From: an uncultured Pseudokineococcus sp.
GTDB lineage: Bacteria; Actinomycetota; Actinomycetes; Actinomycetales; Quadrisphaeraceae
Length of the DNA: 64,000 bases
NCBI RefSeq assembly: GCF_947499845.1
Contig: NZ_CANMPM010000001.1
Location: 310,001 to 374,000, forward strand
Direction of reading: 5' to 3'
Shown in pieces: positions 23,988 to 36,891 of this stretch. Under the pieces are notes generated by a model. The model searched no databases, had not been told where the DNA came from, and saw nothing but the letters and a program-made list of their open reading frames with translations. The translations under genes and the position numbers were made by a program. The number at the start of each line of letters is the position of its first letter. Positions within the stretch are counted from its first letter, which is position 1.

Positions 23988-24845
23988 TCAGACGCTGCGC
24001 GTCAGCAGCGCCCGCTTGACCTCGTGGATCGCCTTGGTGACCTGGATGCCGCGCGGGCAGGCCTCCGAGCAGTTGAAGGTGGTGCGGCAGCGCCACACGC
24101 CCTCGCGGTCGTTGAGCACCTCGAGGCGGACGTCGGCGCCCTCGTCGCGGCTGTCGAAGATGAAGCGGTGCGCGTTGACGATGGCGGCGGGGCCGAAGTA
24201 CTGGCCGTCCGTCCAGAACACCGGGCACGAGGACGTGCAGGCGGCGCAGAGGATGCACTTCGTCGTGTCGTCGAAGCGCGCGCGCTCCTCCTGGCTCTGC
24301 TTCCGCTCGCGCGTCGGCTCGTGGCCGGAGGTGATGAGGAAGGGCATGACCTCGCGGTAGGACTGGAAGAACGGCTCCATGTCCACGACGAGGTCCTTCT
24401 CGACGGGAAGGCCCTTGATGGGCTCGACCGTGATGGGCTTGTCGGGGTTGACGTCCTTGACGAGGACCTTGCACGCGAGCCGATTGACGCCGTTGATCCG
24501 CATGGCGTCGGAGCCGCAGACGCCGTGCGCGCAGGAGCGGCGGAAGGTCAGCGAGCCGTCCTGCTCCCACTTGATCTTGTGGAGGGCGTCGAGCACGCGG
24601 TCGGTGCCGTTGACGGTGACGGTGAACTCCTGCCACCGGGCCTCGGCGGGCTTCCCGTCCTCGGCGTCCTCGGCGCTGTACCGGCGGATGCGCAGCGTGA
24701 CGTCGAAGCGGGGGATCGCGCCGAGCTGGCCGCCGTCGGCGGACGCGCTCTCGCCCGCCCTCCCGTGCGGGCGGCCGTCGCCGTCGACCTGCTCGTCGTT
24801 GCGGTCCGCGGCGGCCTCGACGGCCTCGCTGTCGGTGCTGCTCAT
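23988..24845 (-). CDS. sdhB: succinate dehydrogenase iron-sulfur subunit
   Basis: Electron-transfer subunit of complex II. 285 residues, with a 45-residue acidic start not present in typical SdhB. [2Fe-2S] ligands: C105, C110, D113 and C125, with Asp at the third place as in E. coli. [4Fe-4S] and [3Fe-4S] ligands: C197-x2-C200-x2-C203, C207, C253 or C259, and C263-P. The ATG start follows an AGAGGAG ribosome site. Directly upstream is sdhD, not sdhA; the gene for the flavoprotein subunit, which normally lies between them, is absent from this window. Confidence 0.95.
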   Translation of the reverse strand: MSSTDSEAVEAAADRNDEQVDGDGRPHGRAGESASADGGQLGAIPRFDVTLRIRRYSAEDAEDGKPAEARWQEFTVTVNGTDRVLDALHKIKWEQDGSLTFRRSCAHGVCGSDAMRINGVNRLACKVLVKDVNPDKPITVEPIKGLPVEKDLVVDMEPFFQSYREVMPFLITSGHEPTRERKQSQEERARFDDTTKCILCAACTSSCPVFWTDGQYFGPAAIVNAHRFIFDSRDEGADVRLEVLNDREGVWRCRTTFNCSEACPRGIQVTKAIHEVKRALLTRSV

Positions 24846-24879
24846 GGGGCGGCGGGTCTCCTCTGGCGGGTGCGGTGGG

Positions 24880-25341
24880 TCAGCTCGTGCAGAAGGACGG
24901 GACGCCCTCGAGGAAGGCGCCGTCGGGGCCGACCGGGCACGGCTCGAAGGTGAAGATGACGAGCGTGCCGAGGACGACGGTGAAGACGAGCGCCACGAGC
25001 ACGAGCGTCTTCAGCACGATGCGCGTCATGTCGCGCTGCGCGTAGTCGTTGATGATCGTCCGGACGCCGTTGCTGCCGTGGATCATCGCGAGCCACAGCA
25101 TGGCGAGGTCCCAGACCTGCCAGAAGGGGCTCGCCCACTTGCCGGCGACGAAGCCGAAGTCGAGGCCGCTGATGCCGTCGCCGACCATGAGGTTGACGAA
25201 GAGGTGCCCGATGACGAGCACGACGAGCACGGCGCCCGACAGCCGCATGAAGAGCCAGCTGTACATCTCGTAGTTCGACCGCCGGGACGCCGAGCGCCGG
25301 TACGGCGTCGAGCGCGGGGCCTCGAGCGAGGGAGCGGCCAC
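24880..25341 (-). CDS. sdhD: succinate dehydrogenase membrane anchor subunit
   Basis: 153 residues with three membrane helices (about residues 30-50, 72-92 and 108-130). The family pattern SWLFMRLSGAVLVVLVIGHLF contains the haem-side His, and LAMIHGSNGVRTIINDY lies before the third helix. The GTG start is two bases after the sdhC stop, so the two anchors are tightly coupled. After its stop, 34 bases lead straight to sdhB. The carboxy terminus carries a Cys-Pro and a Cys-Thr-Ser end, possibly periplasmic. Confidence 0.92.
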   Translation of the reverse strand: MAAPSLEAPRSTPYRRSASRRSNYEMYSWLFMRLSGAVLVVLVIGHLFVNLMVGDGISGLDFGFVAGKWASPFWQVWDLAMLWLAMIHGSNGVRTIINDYAQRDMTRIVLKTLVLVALVFTVVLGTLVIFTFEPCPVGPDGAFLEGVPSFCTS

Positions 25342-25343
25342 GG

Positions 25344-25742
25344 TCAGCCTCCGAAGACGTTGGAGAGGTGGCGGACCAGGAACGGCACCATGAGCAGCAC
25401 CCACAGGGCGCCGACGGCCCAGAGCATCTGCCGGTGGAAGCGCGGACCCTGGGACCAGAAGTCGACGAGCATCACGCGGATGCCGTTGAAGGCGTGGAAG
25501 AGGACGGCGCCCACGAGGCCCGCCTCCCCGAGGCCGACCACGGGGTTCTTGTAGGTCTCGATGACCGCGTTGTACGCCTCCGGGGCCACGCGCACGAGCG
25601 AGGTGTCGAGCACGTGCACGAGCAGGAAGACGAAGATGAGCAGGCCGGTGATCCGGTGGGCGACCCAGGACCACATGCCCTCGCGGCCCCGGTACAGCGT
25701 GCCCTGCGGCACCACCGACCGGGTGCTTGTCTCGGTCGCCAC
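25344..25742 (-). CDS. sdhC: succinate dehydrogenase cytochrome b556 subunit
   Basis: 132 residues, three helices. The quinone/haem motif W-S-W-V-A-H-R-I-T-G near residue 25, the His in LLVHVLDTSLVR and the His of LFHAFNGIRVML are all present. The GTG start at 25742 has a GAGGAG ribosome site. A minus-strand TACGAT about 95 bases upstream is a likely -10. First gene of an operon reading sdhC-sdhD-sdhB. Confidence 0.93.
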   Translation of the reverse strand: MATETSTRSVVPQGTLYRGREGMWSWVAHRITGLLIFVFLLVHVLDTSLVRVAPEAYNAVIETYKNPVVGLGEAGLVGAVLFHAFNGIRVMLVDFWSQGPRFHRQMLWAVGALWVLLMVPFLVRHLSNVFGG

Positions 25743-25836
25743 GGCTGGCTCCTCGGAGGACGTCTCGGCGCGGGGAGCCGAGCGGCGCCCCGGGGGCCGG
25801 TGTCGCGAGGCCCTCCTCGCCACCCAGCCGGGACAC

Positions 25837-25842
25837 ATCGTA
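25837..25842 (-). promoter_or_regulatory. candidate -10 element for the sdh operon
   Basis: TACGAT on the minus strand, with a leader of roughly 85-90 bases to the sdhC start. Confidence 0.4.
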
Positions 25843-25931
25843 CGGAGCCGCCCGGGTGGCGCGGCACCCGGGCGGGTGCGGACCCGGCCGGTGCGGCGCA
25901 CCGCTCCCCGTCGCCGTGCCATCGTGAGCCC

Positions 25932-27074
25932 ATGCCGAGCCCCGCACCGAGCAAGGGCACGTCCCTGGACCACTTCTGGGCCGTCGTGCCCGCCGGCGGG
26001 TCGGGCACGCGGCTGTGGCCGCTCTCGCGCGCCGGGGCGCCCAAGTTCCTCCACGACCTCACGTCCTCGGGCCGCACGCTCGTGCAGTCCACGTGGGACC
26101 GGCTGGTGCCCCTCGCCACCCCCGAGCGGCTCCTGCTCGTCACCGGCGAGGTGCACGCGGGCGCCGTCCGCGGGCAGCTGCCGCAGCTGGAGCGCGGCAA
26201 CCTCCTGCTCGAGCCCTCGCCGCGCGACTCGATGGCGGCCATCGGCCTCGCGGCGGCCGTGGTGGCCCGCCGCGACCCCGAGGCCGTGGTGGGCTCCTTC
26301 GCCGCCGACCACCTCATCCCCGACGCGCGGGCCTTCGGCGGCGCCGTGCGCCAGGCGGTCGCCGTCGCGCAGGAGGGCCACGTCGTCACCATCGGCATCC
26401 AGCCGACCTCGGCGGCCACCGGCTTCGGCTACGTCCGCACGGGGGAGCCGCTCGACGTCGAGGGCGCCCCGGACGCCGTCCGGGCCACCGGCTTCACCGA
26501 GAAGCCGGACGCCGCGACGGCCGAGCGCTACGTCGCCGGCGGCGACCACCGGTGGAACGCGGGCATGTTCGTCGCCCGGGCGGACGTCCTGCTCGGGCAC
26601 CTGCAGGCGCAGCTGCCGCAGCTGCACGCGGGCCTGCTCGAGCTGGCGGAGGCGCACGAGGACCTGCCCGCGCACAAGGCGGCGGACGTCGTCGAGCGGG
26701 TGTGGCCCACCCTCACGAAGATCGCCATCGACCACGCCATCGCCGAGCCCGTGGCGGCCGCCGGGGGCGTCGCCGTGGTCAAGGGCTCCTTCTCCTGGGA
26801 CGACGTCGGCGACTGGGACGCGCTCGCCTCGCTCGTGCCCGACCTCGACGGCTCGTCGCTGCGGGTCCTCGGCGACCTGGACTCCGTCGTCGTCCAGGAC
26901 TCGACCGGCGTCGTGGTGCCGCGGGGGCAGCGGACCGTCGCCGTCATCGGCCTGGACGACGTCGTCGTCGTCGACACCGACGACGCCGTGCTCGTGACGA
27001 CGCGCGCCCGCGCGCAGGAGGTCAAGGGCGTCGTCGAGGCGCTGCGGGCCAAGGGGCGCGGCGACCTGCTCTGA
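25932..27074 (+). CDS. manC: mannose-1-phosphate guanylyltransferase
   Basis: Makes GDP-mannose from GTP and mannose-1-phosphate for mannolipids, mannans or protein mannosylation. 380 residues. The nucleotidyl-transfer loop is [18 protein letters not shown] followed by PKFLHD. Other signatures are [35 protein letters not shown] and [12 protein letters not shown]. There is no carboxy-terminal isomerase domain, so it is the single-function type. ATG start at 25932. It is divergent from the sdh operon, and no other mannose gene lies in the window. Confidence 0.92.
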   Translation: MPSPAPSKGTSLDHFWAVVPAGGSGTRLWPLSRAGAPKFLHDLTSSGRTLVQSTWDRLVPLATPERLLLVTGEVHAGAVRGQLPQLERGNLLLEPSPRDSMAAIGLAAAVVARRDPEAVVGSFAADHLIPDARAFGGAVRQAVAVAQEGHVVTIGIQPTSAATGFGYVRTGEPLDVEGAPDAVRATGFTEKPDAATAERYVAGGDHRWNAGMFVARADVLLGHLQAQLPQLHAGLLELAEAHEDLPAHKAADVVERVWPTLTKIAIDHAIAEPVAAAGGVAVVKGSFSWDDVGDWDALASLVPDLDGSSLRVLGDLDSVVVQDSTGVVVPRGQRTVAVIGLDDVVVVDTDDAVLVTTRARAQEVKGVVEALRAKGRGDLL

Positions 27075-27127
27075 CGCCCGGGACCGGCTCGCGGCCGCCG
27101 GTCGGCCCCGCCGTCGGCGGCGGCGCC

Positions 27128-27133
27128 TAGCAT
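27128..27133 (+). promoter_or_regulatory. -10 element, leaderless start of the mutase gene
   Basis: TAGCAT ends 8 bases before GTG 27142. Confidence 0.55.
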
Positions 27134-27141
27134 CGGCGGCC

Positions 27142-31361
<4,220 letters not shown>

Positions 31362-31365
<4 letters not shown>

Positions 31366-32420
31366 CGCCTGATGCCGGCGGGGCCGCGGGCGGGGCCGCC
31401 GACGGGGGAGGAGCCGCGCCGCCGCGCCGGGCGCCGGTCGACGTGCCGGCGCTCGCGGAGGGCGTGCTCGCCGGGCGGCGGGGCGACGTCGCCCGGGCGC
31501 TGACCCTCGTCGAGTCGCGCCGACCGGACCACCGCGAGCGGGCCGGCGAGCTGCTCACCGCTCTGCTGCCGCACGCGGGGGGAGCGGTGCGCCTCGGCGT
31601 CACGGGCGTGCCGGGCGTTGGCAAGTCGACCTTCGTCGAGGCGCTGGGGACCCGCCTCACCGGGGTGGGGCACCGCGTGGCGGTCCTCGCCGTCGACCCG
31701 AGCTCGAGCCGCACCGGCGGTTCGATCCTCGGCGACAAGACGCGGATGGGGCGCCTGGCCACCGACCCCGCGGCCTTCGTCCGCCCGTCCCCGACGGCGG
31801 GGACCCTCGGCGGCGTCGCCCGGGCCACGCGGGAGGCCGTCGTGGTCCTCGAGGCCGCGGGCCACGACGTCGTCGTCGTCGAGACCGTCGGCGTGGGCCA
31901 GTCCGAGGCCGTCGTCGCGCAGATGGTCGACACCTTCTGCGTGCTCGTCCTCGCCCGGACGGGGGACTCGCTGCAGGGCATCAAGAAGGGGGTGCTCGAG
32001 CTCGCCGACCTCCTCGTCGTGCACAAGGCCGACGGGCCCCACGCCGCCGACGCCCGCGCCGCGGCGTCCGAGGCGCGCTCGGCGCTGCGGCTCGTGACGC
32101 CGCCCGACGCGCTGTGGCACCCGCCCGTCCTCGAGGCCAGCTCGGTCGAGGACCGGGGCGTCGCCGAGGTGTGGGAGGCCGTGCTCGCGCACCGCCGGAC
32201 GCTCGAGGGCGCCGGGGAGCTGGCGCGCCGGCGCGGGCAGCAGCAGGTCGACTGGATGCGCGCCGCCGTGCGCGACGCCCTCCTCGCGCGCCTGGAGGAG
32301 CCCGCCGCGCGGGAGGAGCTCGCGACCGCCGCCGAGCGGGTGCGGTCGGGCGAGGTGCCCGCCACGCAGGCCGCCCGGGAGGTGCTGGCCGCCCTCGGCG
32401 CCCCGCCGCACGCGTCGTGA
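31362..32420 (+). CDS. meaB: methylmalonyl-CoA mutase-associated GTPase
   Basis: G3E-family GTPase that guards cofactor loading of methylmalonyl-CoA mutase. 352 residues. Walker A is GVPGVGKS (residues 82-89). [18 protein letters not shown] is the family switch region, and [11 protein letters not shown] supplies the Walker B/G3 loop. HKAD stands where the guanine-specificity N-K-x-D normally is: His replaces Asn. The carboxy-terminal dimerisation helix is present. GTG start overlapping the mutase stop. The first 25 residues are a Gly/Ala-rich tail. Confidence 0.92.
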
Positions 32421-32483
32421 GCGCGGCGGGCCGCCCTCGCGCCCGGCCCCTGGTCGCGCGGGGAGCCGCCGCCCGGTGCGCGG

Positions 32484-32489
32484 TAGCGT
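32484..32489 (+). promoter_or_regulatory. -10 element, leaderless start of the M20 gene
   Basis: TAGCGT ends 8 bases before GTG 32498. Confidence 0.5.
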
Positions 32490-32497
32490 CGACGCCC

Positions 32498-33802
32498 GTG
32501 ACGAGCTCCTCCCCGGACCCGGTGACCGGCGCGATGGTCGGCCCGGTGGCCGGTCCGCCGGCCGGGCCGGGCCCCGGGGCCGAGCCCCTGCCCGACCCGG
32601 GCGAGGCGGCCGCGGCGGCGCTGCGGGAGGCCGACGTCCGGGCCCTCGTCGACGCGACGGTGCCCGAGCTGGTCCCCGAGCTCCTCGCGGTGCGGCGCGA
32701 CGTCCACGCCCACCCCGAGCTGGGCCACCACGAGCACCGGACCACCCGCCTGCTGGCCGAGCGGCTGGAGGCGGCCGGTCTGGCGCCGCAGCTGCTGCCG
32801 GGCACGGGTCTCGTCGTCGACGTCGGCGACCCGGACGCGCCCCCCGTCGTCCTGCGTGCGGACATCGACGCGCTGCCGGTGACCGAGACGAGCGGGGTGC
32901 CCTTCGCCTCCACGGCGCCCGGCACGACCCACGCCTGCGGCCACGACGTGCACACGGTCGTCGTGCTCGGCGCCGCCCTCGTCCTCGTCGAGGCCCACCG
33001 CCGGGGGCTCCTGCCCGGTCGCGTCCGGCTGCTCTTCCAGCCGGCGGAGGAGGTGACGCCCGGCGGCGCGGTCGAGGTGCTGGCCACGGGGGTGCTCGAG
33101 GGGGTCCAGCGCTTCTACGCGGTCCACTGCGACCCCCGCCTCGACGTCGGCCGGGTCGGGCTGCGGCACGGCCCCATCACGTCGGCGTCGGACCACGTGC
33201 GCGTCCGGCTGCGGGGGCGGGGCGGGCACACCTCGCGCCCGCACCTCACGGGCGACCTCGTCTTCGCGCTGGGGCAGGTCATCACGGCGCTGCCCGCCGT
33301 GCTGTCGCGCCGTCTGGACCCGCGCACCGGCGTCAACCTCACCTGGGGCCGCGTCGAGGCCGGCGGCGCCCCCAACGCCATCCCGGTCGAGGGGTGCGTC
33401 GAGGGGACATTGCGCGTGCTCGACGTCGCCGCGTGGAAGGAGGCGGGCGAGCTGCTCCAGGAGGTCGTGGCCTCCGTGGCCGCCCCCTACGACGTCGAGG
33501 CCGTCGTCGAGGTGACGCCCAGCGTCCCGCCCGTCGACAACGACGAGGACAGCGTGCGCGTGCTCCAGCACGCGGCCCGCCTCGTGCTCCCCGAGGGCGC
33601 GGAGGCGCGCACCGAGCAGAGCCTCGGGGGCGAGGACTTCGGCTGGTACCTGCAGGACGGCGCGCCGGGAGCCCTGGCGCGCCTCGGCACCCGCAGCCCG
33701 GGCGGCCGCACCTTCGACCTGCACCAGGGCGACTTCGTCGCCGACGAGGGCGCCGTCGAGGTCGGCGTGCGCCTCCTCGCGGCGGTCGCGCTGCTGGGCT
33801 GA
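32498..33802 (+). CDS. M20-family metal-dependent amidohydrolase
   Basis: Zinc amidohydrolase of the M20D group (hippurate, IAA-amino acid or N-acyl-amino acid hydrolases), 434 residues. A low-complexity start of about 40 residues precedes RRDVHAHPELGHHEHRTT. Metal-site motifs: ADIDALPV, TTHACGHDVHTVVVLG, LFQPAEE, and GGEDFGWYLQ near the end, with the lid/dimer domain in between (GRGGHTSRPHLTGD). The natural amide is unknown. Leaderless-type GTG start; followed by a perfect palindrome terminator. Confidence 0.88.
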   Translation: MTSSSPDPVTGAMVGPVAGPPAGPGPGAEPLPDPGEAAAAALREADVRALVDATVPELVPELLAVRRDVHAHPELGHHEHRTTRLLAERLEAAGLAPQLLPGTGLVVDVGDPDAPPVVLRADIDALPVTETSGVPFASTAPGTTHACGHDVHTVVVLGAALVLVEAHRRGLLPGRVRLLFQPAEEVTPGGAVEVLATGVLEGVQRFYAVHCDPRLDVGRVGLRHGPITSASDHVRVRLRGRGGHTSRPHLTGDLVFALGQVITALPAVLSRRLDPRTGVNLTWGRVEAGGAPNAIPVEGCVEGTLRVLDVAAWKEAGELLQEVVASVAAPYDVEAVVEVTPSVPPVDNDEDSVRVLQHAARLVLPEGAEARTEQSLGGEDFGWYLQDGAPGALARLGTRSPGGRTFDLHQGDFVADEGAVEVGVRLLAAVALLG

Positions 33803-33813
33803 TCGCGGGGTGC

Positions 33814-33833
33814 CGCCACCCGGCCGGGTGGCG
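33814..33833 (+). terminator. 20-bp palindrome after the M20 gene
   Basis: CGCCACCCGG directly followed by its complement CCGGGTGGCG, 11 bases after the stop codon. Confidence 0.75.
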
Positions 33834-33843
33834 CCGGGCGTCA

Positions 33844-33860
33844 AGACCGGGTAACGGTCT
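33844..33860. promoter_or_regulatory. inverted repeat upstream of the nucleoside operon, possible operator
   Basis: AGACCG-N5-CGGTCT, about 45-60 bases before the -10 of the BMP gene. The size and symmetry suit a dimeric repressor, but no regulator gene is nearby. Confidence 0.35.
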
Positions 33861-33905
33861 CGTCTCCCCGGGCTCGGGCGTGCTCGAGCACCCCCGCGCG
33901 CTGCC

Positions 33906-33911
33906 TATAGT
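33906..33911 (+). promoter_or_regulatory. -10 element for the nucleoside uptake operon
   Basis: TATAGT, the best -10 match in the window, about 50 bases before the start of the BMP gene. No TTGAC-like -35 at 16-18 bases. Confidence 0.6.
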
Positions 33912-33959
33912 CCACCGACCGCCGAGGACGGGCCCGGCGGCGCCCCACTGGAGGACGAC

Positions 33960-35054
33960 GTGAAGAAGACCGTGCGCGGAGCCGCGCTCGTCGGCGCGAT
34001 CGCGCTGGCGCTGACCGCCTGTGGCGACGCCCCGGAGGAGACCGACGCCGGCGGGTCGGGCGGCACCGCCGCCCCCGAGGGCGGCAGCGACTACCTCGCC
34101 TGCCTCGTCTCCGACCAGGGCGGGTTCGACGACCAGTCCTTCAACCAGTCGGCGCGCGAGGGCGCCGAGGCCGCGCGCGACGAGCTCGGCGTGGAGCTGC
34201 GCGAGCTGGAGTCCCAGAGCGCCTCGGACTTCGAGCAGAACGTCCAGCAGACGGTCCAGCTCGGCTGCGACCAGACCATCTCCGTCGGCTTCCTCCTCGC
34301 CGACGCGACCGCGGCGGCGGCCGAGGCGAACCCGGACCTCAGCTACGCCCTCGTGGACGCGGCGACGGAGCAGTCCTACGACAACCTGCGCCCGCTGCTC
34401 TTCGACACCGCGCAGGCGTCCTTCCTCGCGGGCTACCTCGCCGCCGGGACCACCGAGACGGGCACGATCGCCACCTTCGGCGGCCTGCAGATCCCCTCGG
34501 TCACCGTCTTCATGGACGGCTTCGCCCGCGGCGCCGAGTACTACGACGAGCAGAACGGCACCGACACGACGGTCCTCGGCTGGGACCCGGAGGCGCAGAC
34601 CGGCTCCTTCACCGGCGACTTCGAGAACCAGACCAACGGCGTCAACACGACGCAGAACTTCATCGACCAGGGCGCCGACATCGTCCTGCCGGTGGCGGGC
34701 CCGGTCGGCCTCGGCGCGGCGTCGGCCGCGCAGGGCGCCGACGGCGTCAAGCTCATCTGGGTCGACTCCGACGGCTACGAGTCCACCGAGTACGGCGACA
34801 TCATCCTCACGAGCGTCGTGAAGGAGATCGGCGCCGCGGTGCAGGACTCCATCTCGGCGGGCGTGGACGGCACCTTCTCCGGCGAGCCGTACGTCGGCAC
34901 GCTGGAGAACGGCGGCGTCGCCCTGGCCCCGTACCACGACTTCGAGGACCAGGTCCCGGCGGAGCTGCAGGACCAGATCACGCAGCTGCAGGAGCAGATC
35001 GTCTCCGGCGAGGTGACGGTCGAGTCGCCGTCCTCGCCGAGCACCGACGGCTGA
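33960..35054 (+). CDS. BMP-family nucleoside-binding lipoprotein
   Basis: Extracellular substrate-binding protein of an ABC importer for nucleosides (purine-nucleoside/BmpA family). 364 residues. A short basic start, hydrophobic core and lipobox LTAC give the lipidated C21, then an acidic glycine/serine tether. The mature part opens with LVSDQGGFDDQSFNQSA, the family signature, and has the late ILTSVVKEIGAAVQDS. The GTG start has a GGAGGACGAC ribosome region. Two strong hairpins separate it from the ATPase gene, which would favour higher levels of this subunit. Confidence 0.92.
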   Translation: MKKTVRGAALVGAIALALTACGDAPEETDAGGSGGTAAPEGGSDYLACLVSDQGGFDDQSFNQSAREGAEAARDELGVELRELESQSASDFEQNVQQTVQLGCDQTISVGFLLADATAAAAEANPDLSYALVDAATEQSYDNLRPLLFDTAQASFLAGYLAAGTTETGTIATFGGLQIPSVTVFMDGFARGAEYYDEQNGTDTTVLGWDPEAQTGSFTGDFENQTNGVNTTQNFIDQGADIVLPVAGPVGLGAASAAQGADGVKLIWVDSDGYESTEYGDIILTSVVKEIGAAVQDSISAGVDGTFSGEPYVGTLENGGVALAPYHDFEDQVPAELQDQITQLQEQIVSGEVTVESPSSPSTDG

Positions 35055-35069
35055 CCCGCCCGGCCCACC

Positions 35070-35134
35070 GCGGCGCCGACCCGAGCCCCCGGGCCCGGGT
35101 CGGCGCCGCTGCGCGCCCCGACCTCGGGGCGCGC
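35070..35134 (+). terminator. two consecutive hairpins between binding protein and ATPase genes
   Basis: First stem: 14 bp (35070-35083 with 35096-35109). Second stem: 11 bp (35111-35121 with 35124-35134). They probably act as partial terminator and/or 3' stabiliser for the binding-protein message. Confidence 0.65.
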
Positions 35135-35159
35135 CCGCGAGACCGGCACCACCCACGGC

Positions 35160-35190
35160 GCGCCCGACGAGGGGCGCCCGACGAGGGGCG
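35160..35190. repeat. 14-bp direct repeat, two copies
   Basis: GCGCCCGACGAGGG twice in tandem, then GCG, ahead of the ATPase ribosome site. I see no further structure in it. Confidence 0.6.
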
Positions 35191-35221
35191 TGAGAGCCCC
35201 CAGGGCGAGCAGGAGGACGAC

Positions 35222-36853
35222 GTGAGGCTCGAGCTCCGCGGCATCACGAAGCGGTTCGGGCCGCTCGTGGCCAACGACGCCATCGACCTGGTGGTGGAGC
35301 CGGGGGAGATCCACTGCCTCCTGGGGGAGAACGGCGCCGGCAAGAGCACGCTGATGAACGTGCTGTACGGCCTCTACACCCCCGACGAGGGCGAGCTCCT
35401 CCTCGACGACCGGGCCGTCACCTTCGACGGCCCCGGCGAGGCCATGGCCTCCGGCATCGGCATGGTCCACCAGCACTTCATGCTCGTGCCCGTCTTCACC
35501 GTCGCCGAGTCCGTCGTGCTGGGCCACGAGCGCACGCGGGGCCCGCTGCTCGACCTCGACGCCGCGCGCGCCCAGGTGCGCGAGGTCTCCGACCGCTACG
35601 GCTTCGGCGTCGACCCCGACGCGCGGATCGAGGACCTCCCCGTCGGCGTCCAGCAGCGCGTCGAGATCATCAAGGCGCTCGTCGGCGACGCGAAGGTCCT
35701 CATCCTCGACGAGCCCACCGCGGTCCTCACGCCGCAGGAGACCGACGAGCTCATCGACATCATGCGCCAGCTCAAGGCGGGCGGGACGTCGGTCGTCTTC
35801 ATCACCCACAAGCTCCGCGAGGTCCGCGCCGTCGCGGACCGGATCACGGTCATCCGCCGCGGGAAGGTCGTCGGCACCGCGACCCCCGACGCCTCCGAGA
35901 ACGAGCTCGCGTCCCTCATGGTCGGCCGGTCCGTGAGCCTCGGCGTCGGCAAGGAGGCGCCGCAGCGGGGGGAGGAGCACCTCGTCGTCGAGGGCCTCGT
36001 GGTGCGCGACCCGCGCGGCGCCCGCGCCGTCGACGGCGTCTCGCTGTCCATCGCCCGCGGCGAGGTCCTCGCCGTCGCCGGCGTCGACGGCAACGGCCAG
36101 AGCGAGCTCGCGGAGGCCGTCGTCGGGCTCGTGCCCGCCGAGTCCGGCTCCGTGCGGCTCGGCGGTCGGGAGCTCCTCGGCCTCAGCACCCGCGAGGTGC
36201 TCGACGCCGGCGTCGGCTTCGTCCCCGAGGACCGCTCGACCGACGGCGTCGTCGCGTCGCTGTCGGTCGCGGAGAACCTCGTCCTCGACCTCGTCCGCTC
36301 CCCGGAGTACCGGCGCGGCCTGAGCCTGCGCCGCGACGCCATCCGCGCGAACGCCGAGCGGCGGGTCGAGGAGTTCGACGTCCGCACGACCGGCGTCGAC
36401 GCCCCCGTCGGCACCCTGTCCGGCGGCAACCAGCAGAAGGTCGTGCTCGCGCGCGAGCTCTCCCGCCCCCTCGAGCTCTTCATCGCCTCCCAGCCGACCC
36501 GCGGGCTCGACGTCGGCTCGATCGAGTTCGTGCACCGGCGGATCGTCGCCGAGCGCGACGCCGGCACGCCCGTCCTCATCGTCTCGACCGAGCTCGACGA
36601 GGTCGTCGAGCTCGCCGACCGCATCGCGGTGATGTACCGCGGCCGCGTCGTCGGCGTCGTCGACGGCGACACCGACCGCGACGTGCTCGGCCTCATGATG
36701 GCCGGCGTCCCCGAGGACGAGGCGCGCCGCCAGGCGGGGGACCACCCCACCCGCACCGACCACCCCGACGCCCAGCAGCCCCGAGCCGGGACGGGCGCCG
36801 CCGCGGAGCCGCGCACGGCGCCCGCGCAGGAGACCGTGGAGGAGAGCCCGTGA
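35222..36853 (+). CDS. nucleoside ABC importer, ATP-binding protein (two domains)
   Basis: 543 residues with two ABC domains, as in sugar and BMP-type importers. First domain: Walker A GENGAGKST (35-43), signature LPVGVQQRVEI, Walker B VLILDEPTAVL. Second domain: degenerate Walker A GVDGNGQSE, signature LSGGNQQKVVLARELS, and SQPTRGLDVGS replacing a full Walker B. A disordered tail of about 40 residues ends the protein. The GTG start has an AGGAGGACGAC ribosome site. The stop codon overlaps a 13-codon frame that leads into the permease gene. Confidence 0.93.
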   Translation: MRLELRGITKRFGPLVANDAIDLVVEPGEIHCLLGENGAGKSTLMNVLYGLYTPDEGELLLDDRAVTFDGPGEAMASGIGMVHQHFMLVPVFTVAESVVLGHERTRGPLLDLDAARAQVREVSDRYGFGVDPDARIEDLPVGVQQRVEIIKALVGDAKVLILDEPTAVLTPQETDELIDIMRQLKAGGTSVVFITHKLREVRAVADRITVIRRGKVVGTATPDASENELASLMVGRSVSLGVGKEAPQRGEEHLVVEGLVVRDPRGARAVDGVSLSIARGEVLAVAGVDGNGQSELAEAVVGLVPAESGSVRLGGRELLGLSTREVLDAGVGFVPEDRSTDGVVASLSVAENLVLDLVRSPEYRRGLSLRRDAIRANAERRVEEFDVRTTGVDAPVGTLSGGNQQKVVLARELSRPLELFIASQPTRGLDVGSIEFVHRRIVAERDAGTPVLIVSTELDEVVELADRIAVMYRGRVVGVVDGDTDRDVLGLMMAGVPEDEARRQAGDHPTRTDHPDAQQPRAGTGAAAEPRTAPAQETVEESP

Positions 36854-36891
36854 CCGCCCCCGCAGGCCGACGCCAGCAGGCGCACCGGTGA
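36850..36891 (+). CDS. 13-codon bridging frame between ATPase and permease
   Basis: GTG at 36850 overlaps the ATPase stop (GTGA), and its own stop at 36889-36891 overlaps the permease GTG (GTGA). The product would be MTAPAGRRQQAHR. Its likely use, if translated, is to carry ribosomes from one gene to the next. It could also be chance. Confidence 0.35.
   Translation: MTAPAGRRQQAHR

Noticed and set aside
27075-27141. Cobalamin riboswitch before the B12-dependent mutase
   Set aside because: Only 67 bases, no B12-box sequence, and a -10 sits 8 bases before the start codon.
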